DNA of 64,000 nt from positions 1 through 64,000 of the forward strand of contig NZ_BDJB01000002.1 of assembly GCF_002117915.1 (NCBI RefSeq), given 5' to 3'. Origin of the DNA: Sphingomonas sp. TZW2008 (GTDB lineage Bacteria; Pseudomonadota; Alphaproteobacteria; Sphingomonadales; Sphingomonadaceae). Below are positions 42,563 through 51,350 of this stretch, in pieces. A model generated the notes under the pieces. It made no database searches. It was not told the origin of the DNA and saw nothing but the letters and a program-made list of their open reading frames with translations. Every line of letters begins with the position of its first letter. Position 1 is the first letter of the stretch. A program made the position numbers and the translations under genes.

Positions 42563-44200
42563 TTAGAAGGTGTACCGCGCGCCGAGCAGCGCCTGTGCCG
42601 ACCACTGGCTGTCGAAGCCCTCCTGGTCGAAGGTGTAGACACCGAGCGAGGCGACGGTACCGAGACGGCCGAACTGGTGGCTGTACGTGCCCGTCGCGCC
42701 TAGATTGAAGACGCCATCGGCGTCGTCGAGCCCGCTCTGATAATAGTTGCCGAAGAGATTGGCATCGACCTGCGACACGCGGCTCAACGCGCGCGACCAG
42801 AACAGCTGCGCGTAATAGCTCTCGTCGGTGACGCCATAGGCCACCGTGCCGGGCGCGAGCCGCGGCACGTTGAGGCGGCGATTGGCATAGCCCGCGCCGA
42901 CGCCGTAGCTCGTCCGCCCGCGCGTGGTGGAAATGACGCCGTCGATCCCGCGCGCGCGATAGCTCGCGGTCGAGATCGACTGGAATACGTCGTTGAGACA
43001 GCCGCCGGCACCTGCGCCGCCCGCGCTCGTCCCGTTCGCGCCGGGACGACCGCCGAAGATGCAGCCGTTGAACTGCTGCCCGAACGGGTTGGCGCTGCCC
43101 TGGAACGAGGTGGGCAGATCGCGCACGCCGTCGCGCAGCTGGCGTCCGAACGTCTCGATCCCGTCGTACACCGCGACCTGGACGCCCGTATCGCGGTCCA
43201 TCGCCCAGTTCAGCGTGCCGAAATAGGTCTCGCCGCCGTAGCGCCAGCCGGCGTTCGCGGTCAGCTCGAGCCGCGGCGACGGACGCCAGATGACGCCCGC
43301 GTCGTAGATCAGCCCGTCGGTATTGTAGGCGATGCGCTGCGGCGAGGCGGGATCGGTGACGAAGCGGCCGTTGCCGTCGAGCACCGGATCACCGTTGGCG
43401 TCGACCAGCGCGTCCTTCTGGCTGGCCTCGATCTTCTCGTATCCGACGCCGCCGCGCACCGCGACGGTGCGGCTGACGGGCAGCGTCACGTCGCCGCGCG
43501 CGTAATAGCCCTCATACTGCTGGTCGAGCTGGCCGGCATCCTCGCGTTCATAGGCGCCGCTGACGGTGACGCCGACCGGCAGCACCGTGCCCGCCGCAAC
43601 ACCGGCGGAAGCCTGCGCGATGAAGTTGGTCGAATCGTCGTAATAGTCGAGCCGGCGCTGCCCCGCGCCGATGCCGGTCGAGAACGGCGCCTCGGCCTTG
43701 GTATAGCCGCCGAACGCGGAGGCGGCGAGCTGGACGGGACCGGCGCTGCCCGACACGCTCGGGCCGGCATAGACCGAATAGACCTGCGTCACGTTGTCGA
43801 CGTTGCCGACGAGATTGCCTGGCGCTGCGCCGCGGATGTCGGAGCGCGCGCGCGTCGCGATCGCGCCGCCCTCGATCGCAACACCCGGCGCGAGGCTGAC
43901 CGATCCGCGGGCGAGCCCGGTGTGCACGTCGCTGTCGGCGATCCGGTCGTCCCAGTCGATCCGCCGCTCGTAACGGTAGCTGACCTGCGCTTCGGCACGC
44001 CGACCGGTGACGGCCGCGTCGATCCCCACCGCGATCTGCGAGTAGGTCACGACATCGTCGTTGGTCAGATCGGCGTCGATCACCTGCGTCAGTTCGATAT
44101 AGGGCGCGACATACCGGTCGCGCGCATCGGCGGCATTGGCGGCGAGGATCATCGCCAGCCCGATGCCGCAGCCGAGCGCATTGCCCCATGGCCTCACCAC
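42563..44200 (-). CDS. XrtA locus outer-membrane beta-barrel protein
   Basis: A 545-residue outer-membrane protein of the PEP-CTERM/XrtA EPS locus family. Signal peptide (ALGCGIGLAMILAANAADARD), then alternating amphipathic strands (for example AEAQVSYRYERRID, VAVRGGVGYEKIE, LELTANAGWRYGGETYFGTLNW) ending in ALLGARYTF with terminal Phe. GTG 44200 is chosen because AGGAG lies seven bases upstream, overlapping the end of the kinase gene. It could act as secretion pore or surface anchor for the polymer. Confidence 0.88.
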   Translation of the reverse strand: MVRPWGNALGCGIGLAMILAANAADARDRYVAPYIELTQVIDADLTNDDVVTYSQIAVGIDAAVTGRRAEAQVSYRYERRIDWDDRIADSDVHTGLARGSVSLAPGVAIEGGAIATRARSDIRGAAPGNLVGNVDNVTQVYSVYAGPSVSGSAGPVQLAASAFGGYTKAEAPFSTGIGAGQRRLDYYDDSTNFIAQASAGVAAGTVLPVGVTVSGAYEREDAGQLDQQYEGYYARGDVTLPVSRTVAVRGGVGYEKIEASQKDALVDANGDPVLDGNGRFVTDPASPQRIAYNTDGLIYDAGVIWRPSPRLELTANAGWRYGGETYFGTLNWAMDRDTGVQVAVYDGIETFGRQLRDGVRDLPTSFQGSANPFGQQFNGCIFGGRPGANGTSAGGAGAGGCLNDVFQSISTASYRARGIDGVISTTRGRTSYGVGAGYANRRLNVPRLAPGTVAYGVTDESYYAQLFWSRALSRVSQVDANLFGNYYQSGLDDADGVFNLGATGTYSHQFGRLGTVASLGVYTFDQEGFDSQWSAQALLGARYTF

Positions 44201-44201
44201 G

Positions 44202-45329
44202 TCACTTCTCCTGACCGTAATAGCTGCCGAACCGGCCACCGCCGGGCTCGTAGGACACAGAATTGAGCACCAGGCTGATCCGCTCGCACCCGTCGAGCAG
44301 GTTCACCGCTTCGCGCACGTCGGCCTCCGTCGTGCGATCGGCGCGCACCACCAGCATCACTTGCCCGACGAGCAGCGCCAGCACCGAGGCCGGCGAGGCG
44401 GCGAGCGCGGGCGGCGTGTCGAACACGATCAGCCGATCGGGATTGGCGGCGAGCAGGCGATCGATGATGTCGCCGGTGCGCGCGCTGGCGAGCAACTCGG
44501 TATCGGCGTGCGTGCGCTTGCCGGCGGGCAGCAGCGACAGCTGCGGCACGTCGGTGCGTACGATGCACTCCTCGGGATCGATCGTCGGATCGCCGAGGAT
44601 GTCGAGGAAGCCGGTCGAATCCGACAGGCCGAGCGAGGCCATGACGTCGGGCTTGGCGAAATCGCCGTCGACCAGGACGACTTCGACGTCGCGCTCCGCG
44701 GCGAGGCTGATCGCGAGGTTGATCGCGCAGAACGTCTTGCCGTCGCCCGGCTTGCCCGAACCGACCAAGATCGTGCGCGCTCGGTCACCCAGCGGCCCAG
44801 CGGCGATCGCCCGGGCGTTGAGTAGCAACTGGCGCTTCACCAGCCGGAATTCCTCGGCAAGCGCGCCGATCGGCGCGCCGGGGACGAGCATGCCCTTTTC
44901 CGCCAGCATCGTGCGATCGATGTGCGCGATGCCGAGTGGCAGGATCTCGCCCTCGGTCTCCGGCTCTGCGCCGGCGCGCAGCTCGGGCGGGATTGCTGCG
45001 AGCGTGGCAGCGGCTTCGGGCGAAAGCCGCTCGGCGCCCAGCGGCGGCGGCGGCGCGGCGTGGATGAGATCGAGCGTCAGGTCGAGCGCGTGATCGTCCG
45101 CCGGGGCGTCGATCACCGGCGCCTTGGCAACCGCCTCGCTGTCCCGCGCGGCGGGCGCCGCGACAGTCTGCTGGGCCGACGTCACGGTGTGATGATCTTG
45201 CCACGGCATGTCGGGCGCGTCCGCCGGCGCGGGCGCTACGTCGCGGCGGCGCAGGTGCGCACCGAAATCGTAGACCTTGGCGGCGCGCTCGATGAGCGAT
45301 TCGTCGTGGCGCTTGGTGGCGTGCGTCAT
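44202..45329 (-). CDS. XrtA-associated tyrosine autokinase (CpsD/CapB-like)
   Basis: A 375-residue BY-kinase. A long disordered Ala/Pro-rich N-terminal region is followed by the kinase core: Walker A GKPGDGKT (residues 192-199), Walker A' VVLVDGDFAKPD (about 217-228) and Walker B-type LIVFDTPPAL. The C-terminus carries a short tyrosine cluster (GSYYGQEK), the expected autophosphorylation site though with only two Tyr. It pairs with the Wzz-like protein encoded just upstream and controls polymer length through phosphorylation cycles. ATG 45329 overlaps the previous stop by four bases. Confidence 0.9.
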   Translation of the reverse strand: MTHATKRHDESLIERAAKVYDFGAHLRRRDVAPAPADAPDMPWQDHHTVTSAQQTVAAPAARDSEAVAKAPVIDAPADDHALDLTLDLIHAAPPPPLGAERLSPEAAATLAAIPPELRAGAEPETEGEILPLGIAHIDRTMLAEKGMLVPGAPIGALAEEFRLVKRQLLLNARAIAAGPLGDRARTILVGSGKPGDGKTFCAINLAISLAAERDVEVVLVDGDFAKPDVMASLGLSDSTGFLDILGDPTIDPEECIVRTDVPQLSLLPAGKRTHADTELLASARTGDIIDRLLAANPDRLIVFDTPPALAASPASVLALLVGQVMLVVRADRTTEADVREAVNLLDGCERISLVLNSVSYEPGGGRFGSYYGQEK

Positions 45330-46843
45330 GCCGCTAGACCCCGCTGGAGCATTTCGACGCCGAGCAGCGCCACGTAACCGACGCCGAGCGCGCCCAGACC
45401 GCCGGCGAACCACGTCAGCCGCTTGCGCCGCTGTTCGGCCTGATGACGCGTCAGCATCTCGCCGATCGAGCCGATCACCGGCATGCCCGACGCCTTTTCC
45501 AGCCGCTGCGCGGTCGGGAAGGTCGCTTGCAGCTGCCCCATCGCGAACGCCGCGCCGAGCCCGCCGAGCAGCCCGACGATCAGCACGCCGGTGAGCAGTA
45601 GCGGACGGTTCGGTGCGGTCGGCGTGCGCGGCTGCGTCGGCGGATCGATGACGCTGAAGCGCACCGCGTCGGTCTGCGTCTGCGCCTGGCTGCGCAGGCT
45701 CGTCTGTTCACGCTGCGCGAGCAGGCGATCGTACTGATCCTTGAGTACGGTGAAGTTGCGTTCGATCTCGCCCTGCTGCGCGGCGACTTCAGGATCCTCG
45801 TTTAGCTTCGCGTTGAGCGTATCGAAATCGCCCTGCAGCTGCTGCTTGCGCATGCGCAGCGCGGCAACTGCCGCCTGCCGATCGGCAAGCATCGACTGGA
45901 GCGAGAGATACGCCGGGTTGGGCGTGCCGCCGCCGCCCGCGCCGAGCGGCTCGCCGCGCGCGGCACCCTGCGCCTGCGCGAGTTGCACCTTCAGCGCCAC
46001 GACGTCGGGGTGATTTTCGGTGTAGCCGCGGCCGCGCGCGTCGGCGAGCTGGCCCTGGATCGCCGCGACGCGTGCGCGCGCCGGGCCGACACCGGGCGCG
46101 ATCCCCGCCCCAGCGATCGTCTGCGGCGTACCGGCGAGCTGCCCCTGCAGTGCCGCGAGACTCGAGCTCGCCGCGGCGAGATCGCCGTCGACCTGGCTCA
46201 TCTGCGCGCGGGCGGCGCCGATCCGGTCGCTGACCGATCCGGTGCCCGGCAGCGAGCCGAGGTAGCGGTTCTGGAAATCGGCGCGCTTCGCCTCGGCGTC
46301 CTGCAGCTTGCCGCCGAGCTCCTTCAACTGCCCGTCGAGGAACTGCAGCGTCTGCGTGCTCTGCGTGCGATCATCGGAGAGGTTGGTCTCAACGAAGATG
46401 TCGATCAGCTTCTGCGTGATGCTGGTGGCGAGCTTGGGCGTTGCCGCGGTGGTGACGATCTCGAACAGATTGTCCTGCTGCGCGGTGATCTTGATCGAAT
46501 TCTGCAGGCCGGCGACTCGATCGGCGACGTCGCGATCGGTCGACACCGATTTCGCGAGGTCGGTGCCGCGCACCACCTTTTCCAGGTTCACCGCCGACGT
46601 CAGCGTCTGGCGCACGGTATCGACGTCGCGCTGCTGCTCGCCGATCTGGCTGCCGTCGGTGCCCGGCGGAAGGATCGAGCGCATTTGCACGAACACGCGC
46701 GCGCGGCTCTCGTACTTGCTCGGCATCTGACTGACGACCAGCCAGCCGAGCACGCAGATCGCCCAGGCGACGGCCAGTGCCAGCCAGCGCCTGGTCCAGA
46801 TCGCGTGCAGCGCGAGCCTGATTTCTCCGAAGAGCCCGTTCAC
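45326..46843 (-). CDS. XrtA system polysaccharide chain-length protein (Wzz-like)
   Basis: A 505-residue polysaccharide co-polymerase. The Wzz domain begins with helix RWLALAVAWAICVLGWLVVS (about residues 19-38) and SKYESRARVFVQ. A long periplasmic coiled coil fills the middle (DGQLKELGGKLQDAEAKRADFQNRY...), then a second transmembrane helix (PLLLTGVLIVGLLGGLGAAFAM, about residues 417-438). A short third hydrophobic segment closes the protein (FAGGLGALGVGYVALLGVEML). With the autokinase it sets EPS chain length. Confidence 0.92.
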   Translation of the reverse strand: MNGLFGEIRLALHAIWTRRWLALAVAWAICVLGWLVVSQMPSKYESRARVFVQMRSILPPGTDGSQIGEQQRDVDTVRQTLTSAVNLEKVVRGTDLAKSVSTDRDVADRVAGLQNSIKITAQQDNLFEIVTTAATPKLATSITQKLIDIFVETNLSDDRTQSTQTLQFLDGQLKELGGKLQDAEAKRADFQNRYLGSLPGTGSVSDRIGAARAQMSQVDGDLAAASSSLAALQGQLAGTPQTIAGAGIAPGVGPARARVAAIQGQLADARGRGYTENHPDVVALKVQLAQAQGAARGEPLGAGGGGTPNPAYLSLQSMLADRQAAVAALRMRKQQLQGDFDTLNAKLNEDPEVAAQQGEIERNFTVLKDQYDRLLAQREQTSLRSQAQTQTDAVRFSVIDPPTQPRTPTAPNRPLLLTGVLIVGLLGGLGAAFAMGQLQATFPTAQRLEKASGMPVIGSIGEMLTRHQAEQRRKRLTWFAGGLGALGVGYVALLGVEMLQRGLAA

Positions 46844-46853
46844 GCCGGCGGCC

Positions 46854-47501
46854 TCAGAACATGCTCTCGGGGATGATGATCACGTCGCCCGGCTCCAGCC
46901 GGACGTTCGCGCTCGAATCGCCGTTTTTGAGCAGGCGGTTGATGTTGAGATTGTATTCGCGCTGCTTGCCCGTCGCGCGGTCGTAGCGGACGAGGCGCGC
47001 GCGGTTGCCAGCGGCATATTCGTTGAGCCCGCCGACCGCGATCATCGCGTCGAGCAGCGTCATGTTCGCGCGGTACGGCAGCGAGGCGGGCTTCTCGGTT
47101 GCGCCGACGATGCGCACCTGCTGGCTGTACGTGCCCGAGAAGCTGTCGACGATGACGCTGACGATCGGGTCCTTGATATACTCGCGCAGCGCAAGCTTCA
47201 TGTCGTCTGCCAGCATCGCCGGGGTCTTGCCGACCGCCGGCATGTCGTTGACCAGCGGCGTGGTGATGCGGCCATCGGGGCGCACCTGCACCTTCGACGA
47301 CAGTTCGGGATTGCGCCAGACGAAGATCTGCAGCGAATCGAGCGGGCCGATGACATATTCCTCGCCCGGCTGCTCCTTGCTCGCGACGAACGCCGCGGGC
47401 GGCAGCTCGGCGCCGGCGCTACGGCCGTTCATGCAGCCGGAAAGAGCGGTCGACGCCAGCGTTGCTGCCAGCAAAGCCTTCGAACCACGCGGGAAACGCA
47501 T
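46854..47501 (-). CDS. XrtA system polysaccharide export lipoprotein (Wza-like)
   Basis: A 215-residue outer-membrane export protein. Lipobox LSGC with Cys23. The Poly_export domain has EEYVIGPLDSLQIFVWRNPELSSKVQVRPDGRITTPLVNDMPAVGKTP, and the SLBB domain has VRIVGATEKPASLPYRANMTLLDAMIAVGGLNEYAAGNRARLVR. The end PGDVIIIPESMF is typical. An AGGAGG ribosome-binding site precedes the ATG. It is the first gene after a gap of about 100 bases, so a promoter for the long EPS operon probably lies at 47502-47603. Confidence 0.93.
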   Translation of the reverse strand: MRFPRGSKALLAATLASTALSGCMNGRSAGAELPPAAFVASKEQPGEEYVIGPLDSLQIFVWRNPELSSKVQVRPDGRITTPLVNDMPAVGKTPAMLADDMKLALREYIKDPIVSVIVDSFSGTYSQQVRIVGATEKPASLPYRANMTLLDAMIAVGGLNEYAAGNRARLVRYDRATGKQREYNLNINRLLKNGDSSANVRLEPGDVIIIPESMF

Positions 47502-47603
47502 CGCAAAAACCTCCGTCGGCGCGTTGGGGACCGGCGTCGGGGAAACTGGCCCGAACCGGTTGCGCTTAGGATCGGCTATGCGGGGAAGAGGTGAAGATAG
47601 CGT

Positions 47604-48833
47604 TTAGGACGCCGTAGCGAGGACCTCGGCCGGCGCGGGATGGCCGAGGAACGCCGCCGGGCTGGCGGTCGCACCATAGGCGCCGGCGAGGAAGATCGCG
47701 ATGATGTCCCCGACATCCGCCGGCGGCAGCGCTACCCGGTCGGCAAGTCGGTCGAGCGGGGTGCACAGGCAGCCGACCACCGAGACGGCATCGCTCGCCG
47801 GCTCGCTCAGCCGGTGCGCGATCGCGACCGGATAGTTGCGCCGCACCACCGTGCCGAAATTGCCGCTGGCGGCGAGCTGATGATGCATGCCGCCGTCGAC
47901 GACGAGGAACGTCTCCCCACGGCTCTCCTTACGGTCGACGATCCGCGTCAGATACACGCCGCACTCGCCGACCAGCCAGCGGCCGAGCTCGATCGCGTAG
48001 CCTGCGCCGGACGCCGTCAGCGGAGACGCGGCTATCCGCTCTGCCAGCGCGGCGCCGATCCGATCGATCGCGACCGGCACGTCACCGGGGAAATAGGGAA
48101 TGCCGAATCCGCCGCCGAGATTGACGAGCGGCGGCACGTGCCCGGCTTCGTCGGACAATCGCTCGGCGAGCGCGAGCGTTGCGGCCTGCGTTTCGACTAG
48201 CGCCTCGGTGTCGAGCGCCTGGCTGCCGGCGAAGATGTGGAAGCCGCGCCACTCGGCGCCCGCCCCGACGATCGCGCGGACCAGCCCCGCCGCGCGTTCC
48301 GAATCGACGCCGAAGGGGGATGGGCGGCCGCCCATCTTCATCCCCGAACCCTTGAGCTCGATATCGGGATTGACGCGGATCGCGAGCTGCGGCGTTCGTC
48401 CGACACGCGTTCCGATCGCGAGCGCGCGGCGCGCTTCCCCCTCCGATTCGACGTTGAGCGTCGCGCCGGCGATGATCGCGGCTTCGAGCTCGGCGTCGCG
48501 CTTGCCCGGGCCGGCGAAGCTGATCGTCGCCGCCGGTTTCACGGCCTGCGCCTTCGCGAGCTCGCCGGCGGACGCCACGTCGAGCCCATCGACGAGCGGC
48601 GCGATCGCGGCGAGCAGCGGCGCGAAGGGATTGGCCTTGATCGCGTAATGCAGGTCAATGCCGGGGAAGGCCGCGCGAAACGCGGCGATCTTCTGCGCGA
48701 CGATCGCGGGATCATAGACGAACAGCGGCGATCCGTGCGCCGCGACCCACGTGTCGGCGGTTTGGCCGCCGATCGTCAACATGCCCGTCTGCGCCGCGAA
48801 CGGCGGTGGCACCGGCCCGAACGGCTTGCTCAT
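47604..48833 (-). CDS. PLP-dependent decarboxylase, exosortase A system
   Basis: A 409-residue fold-type III (LysA-like) decarboxylase. The PLP lysine is Lys66 (LHYAIKANPF). LNLGGGF-type glycine loop (PLVNLGGGFGIPYF), substrate Cys region (VVGCLCTPLDRLA) and AGAYGATASPAAFLGHP follow. The family is specific to XrtA loci and sits with an acyl-CoA ligase and an ACP, suggesting synthesis of an amino-derived group loaded on the carrier protein. ATG 48833 overlaps the ligase stop by four bases. Confidence 0.9.
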   Translation of the reverse strand: MSKPFGPVPPPFAAQTGMLTIGGQTADTWVAAHGSPLFVYDPAIVAQKIAAFRAAFPGIDLHYAIKANPFAPLLAAIAPLVDGLDVASAGELAKAQAVKPAATISFAGPGKRDAELEAAIIAGATLNVESEGEARRALAIGTRVGRTPQLAIRVNPDIELKGSGMKMGGRPSPFGVDSERAAGLVRAIVGAGAEWRGFHIFAGSQALDTEALVETQAATLALAERLSDEAGHVPPLVNLGGGFGIPYFPGDVPVAIDRIGAALAERIAASPLTASGAGYAIELGRWLVGECGVYLTRIVDRKESRGETFLVVDGGMHHQLAASGNFGTVVRRNYPVAIAHRLSEPASDAVSVVGCLCTPLDRLADRVALPPADVGDIIAIFLAGAYGATASPAAFLGHPAPAEVLATAS

Positions 48834-50341
48834 GACATCTCCTCGGCTCGTATCGCGGCGGCGATGCCGGCGCGGTCCAGTTTGCCGTTGGCGTTGCGCG
48901 GCAGATCGTCGCGCCACGCGATCCGCGCGGGCTGCATGAAGTTGGGCAGATCGCGCTTCAGCCGGTCGCGCAGCGCGGGCTCGGCAGCCGCGTCGCCGCG
49001 GGCGACGACGACGATCGCCTGCCCCAGCCGCGCGTCGGGCACGCCGACAGCCACCGCTTCGGCTGCCTCACCACCGGCGACCACCGCCTCCTCGATCTCG
49101 CCTGGGCTGATGCGGTTGCCGGCGGACTTGATCATCTCGTCGTCGCGCCCGACGAAGCGCAGCAGCCCGGCTTCGTCGGCAACTGCCGTGTCGCCCGACC
49201 ATACGGCGGTGCCGCCGAAGCGCGAGAAGGCAGGCGCTGGGCGAAACCGTGCCGCCGTGCGCGCAGGGTCGCGCCAATAGCCCTGCGCAACGAGCGGCCC
49301 GGCGTGGACCAGCTCGCCCGGCTCACCGGCGTCGGCCGGCCTTCCATCGAGCCGTACGAGCATGATCTCTGCGTGCGGGATCGCGCAGCCGATCGACTCG
49401 GGATGCGCGTCGACGAGCGCGGGCGGCAGATAAGTTGACCGGAACGCCTCGGTCAGGCCGTACATCGGATAGAGATCCGCCGCTGGGAAGCGTTCGCGCA
49501 GCGCGCGCACCATCCGCACCGTCAGCGCGCCACCCGAATTGGTCAGCCGCCGCAGCGCGTGCCGCGCTATCTCTGGCCACTCCGCTTCAAGCAATTGCAC
49601 CCACAAGGGCGGCACGCCGGCAAGCGTCGTCGCGCAGGTGCGCTCGACCGCCTTGATGACGTCGCGCGCGGTTAAATAATCGAGCGGCGCGACGCACGCG
49701 CCCGCCGCCCACGTCGAGAACAGCTGGTTCTGCCCGTAATCGAAGCTGAGCGGCAGGACGCCAAGGACGACGTCGTGCGGCTCGAGCGCGAGGTAATGCG
49801 CGACGCTGTTCGCGCCGAGCCAAAGGTTCGCGTGGCTCAGCATCACGCCCTTCGACCGGCCAGTCGATCCCGAAGTGTAGAGGATCGCCGCCAGCGCCTG
49901 CGGATCGGCGGATGACGGCGGCAGCGCGTCCCCCTCCCCGGCCGCGGTGACGATCGCCGCATCGCCGCGGTCACCCGCCTCGAGCGTCGCCGCGCGCGCC
50001 TCCTGCGTCAGCAGCAGGCGCGCGCCACTGTCGGCCAGGATATGCCCGACCTGCGCGCGCTTGAGCAGCGGATTGATCGGCACGTGAACGAGGCCCGCGC
50101 GCGGCGCGGCGAGCGGCATCAGACACGCCTCGCGCGTCTTGGGCAGCCAGGTGGCGACACGGTCGCCTGCCGCGAACCCCTGCCCCGCCAGCCAGCCCGC
50201 GAGCTGCGCGACCCTCGCTTCTACCTCAGTATAGGTCATCGTCCCCGCGCGATCGTGCAGTGCCGGTGCATCCGGGCGGCCGGCGAGGACGTGGTCAATC
50301 GGCTGGGGAACGGGATCGAGCGGGACCATCGCGCGCGTCAT
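48830..50341 (-). CDS. Acyl-CoA ligase (AMP-forming), exosortase A system
   Basis: A 503-residue member of the ANL superfamily. The AMP-binding P-loop motif is AILYTSGSTGRSKGVMLSHANL. YPMYGLTEAFRSTYLPP is motif A5, GDTAVADEAGLLRFVGRDDEMIKSAGNRISPGEIEEAV the hinge region, and LPRNANGKLDRAGI holds the catalytic Lys. It probably activates a substrate and loads it on the divergently encoded ACP. Divergent from the ACP gene with 69 bases between the starts. Confidence 0.9.
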   Translation of the reverse strand: MTRAMVPLDPVPQPIDHVLAGRPDAPALHDRAGTMTYTEVEARVAQLAGWLAGQGFAAGDRVATWLPKTREACLMPLAAPRAGLVHVPINPLLKRAQVGHILADSGARLLLTQEARAATLEAGDRGDAAIVTAAGEGDALPPSSADPQALAAILYTSGSTGRSKGVMLSHANLWLGANSVAHYLALEPHDVVLGVLPLSFDYGQNQLFSTWAAGACVAPLDYLTARDVIKAVERTCATTLAGVPPLWVQLLEAEWPEIARHALRRLTNSGGALTVRMVRALRERFPAADLYPMYGLTEAFRSTYLPPALVDAHPESIGCAIPHAEIMLVRLDGRPADAGEPGELVHAGPLVAQGYWRDPARTAARFRPAPAFSRFGGTAVWSGDTAVADEAGLLRFVGRDDEMIKSAGNRISPGEIEEAVVAGGEAAEAVAVGVPDARLGQAIVVVARGDAAAEPALRDRLKRDLPNFMQPARIAWRDDLPRNANGKLDRAGIAAAIRAEEMS

Positions 50342-50410
50342 AGCGCCGGGGCGTTGCGGAATTCATCCCCCCGGCCTATCGCGCCGCAACAAAATTCGCG
50401 GGGGGCGCCA

Positions 50411-50683
50411 GTGATTCCGGATAGCAAGACCGAAGTCGACGCGACGGTTCGCGCCGTGCTCAAGGACGTTCTCGGGCTATCGGACGCGCAGGTCGCCGCC
50501 TTCGACGATACCACGCCGCTGTTCGGCGCGCTGCCCGAACTCGATTCGATGGCCGTGGCCGGCGTGCTGACCGAGATCGAGGATCGCCTCGGCATCGTGA
50601 TCGACGACGACGAAGTCGATGGCGAGATGCTCGAGACGTTCGGTGCGCTCACCACCTTCGCCGCGACCAAGGCGCTGTTGTAA
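50411..50683 (+). CDS. Acyl carrier protein of the XrtA locus
   Basis: A 90-residue carrier protein: the phosphopantetheine site is Ser46 in LPELDSMAVAGVL, preceded by FDDTTPLFGA, and followed by acidic helices (IEDRLGIVIDDDEVDGEML). GTG 50411 has a GGGGGCG purine stretch upstream; longer open sequence to the left overlaps the ligase promoter. It is the first of three divergent genes and the likely substrate carrier for the ligase and decarboxylase. Confidence 0.9.
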   Translation: MIPDSKTEVDATVRAVLKDVLGLSDAQVAAFDDTTPLFGALPELDSMAVAGVLTEIEDRLGIVIDDDEVDGEMLETFGALTTFAATKALL

Positions 50684-50687
50684 GCCG

Positions 50688-51350
50688 ATGACGCGAGCCG
50701 CGGACCGGTTACGGATTACGCGGTACGGATGGGCGAGCGGGAGCGAGGCGATGCTGCGCTTCGGCGACGACACAGACAGAACCGTCGTCATCGCGCTGCC
50801 GCTGTTCGAAGAAGCCAACCGCACACGGGCGGCGTTCGTCGACGTCGCGCGCCGACTGGCCGCGCGCGGGATCGCCGCCGCGCTGCCCGACCTTCCCGGC
50901 ACCGGCGAGAGTGAGCTGCCGACGAGCGCGGCAACGCTGGCGATGTGGCGGACCGCCTTCGCCGCCGCCTGCGCGCAGGTCTCAGGCGACATCTATGTCG
51001 TCGCGTGCCGCGGCGGCGCGTTGGTCGACGCGGACGCCGATGCGGCCGGCCGCTGGTATCTCGCGCCGCAATCGGGCGACGCCGTGCGGCGCGAGCTAAC
51101 GCGACTGCGTCAGGCGGGCGGCGGGGAGGATTTCGGCGGCAACCACCTGTCGCCTGCGTTACTCAACGGCCTCGCTGGACAGGAGCCGTCGATCACCGGC
51201 CGACTCCGCGTCGTCCGGCTGGACAGCGATCCGCACGCCGCTGACCGTAAGCTCGCTGGCCCGCCGCTGTGGCGCGCGAGCGAGCCGGGCGGCGATGCCG
51301 GGCTGCAGGCCGCCATCGCCGACGACGTCGCAACGTGGATCGGCGCGTGA
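50688..51350 (+). CDS. Exosortase A system hydrolase 2
   Basis: A 220-residue alpha/beta-hydrolase-like protein of the XrtA-specific 'hydrolase 2' family: VVIALPLFEEANRTRAAFVDVARRLAARGIAAALPDLPGTGES is the characteristic start. The usual nucleophile elbow appears as VVACRGGALV, without a GxSxG serine, so the catalytic mechanism is uncertain (Cys could replace Ser). ATG 50688 lies four bases after the ACP stop. Its stop overlaps the next gene as GTGA. Confidence 0.82.
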   Translation: MTRAADRLRITRYGWASGSEAMLRFGDDTDRTVVIALPLFEEANRTRAAFVDVARRLAARGIAAALPDLPGTGESELPTSAATLAMWRTAFAAACAQVSGDIYVVACRGGALVDADADAAGRWYLAPQSGDAVRRELTRLRQAGGGEDFGGNHLSPALLNGLAGQEPSITGRLRVVRLDSDPHAADRKLAGPPLWRASEPGGDAGLQAAIADDVATWIGA

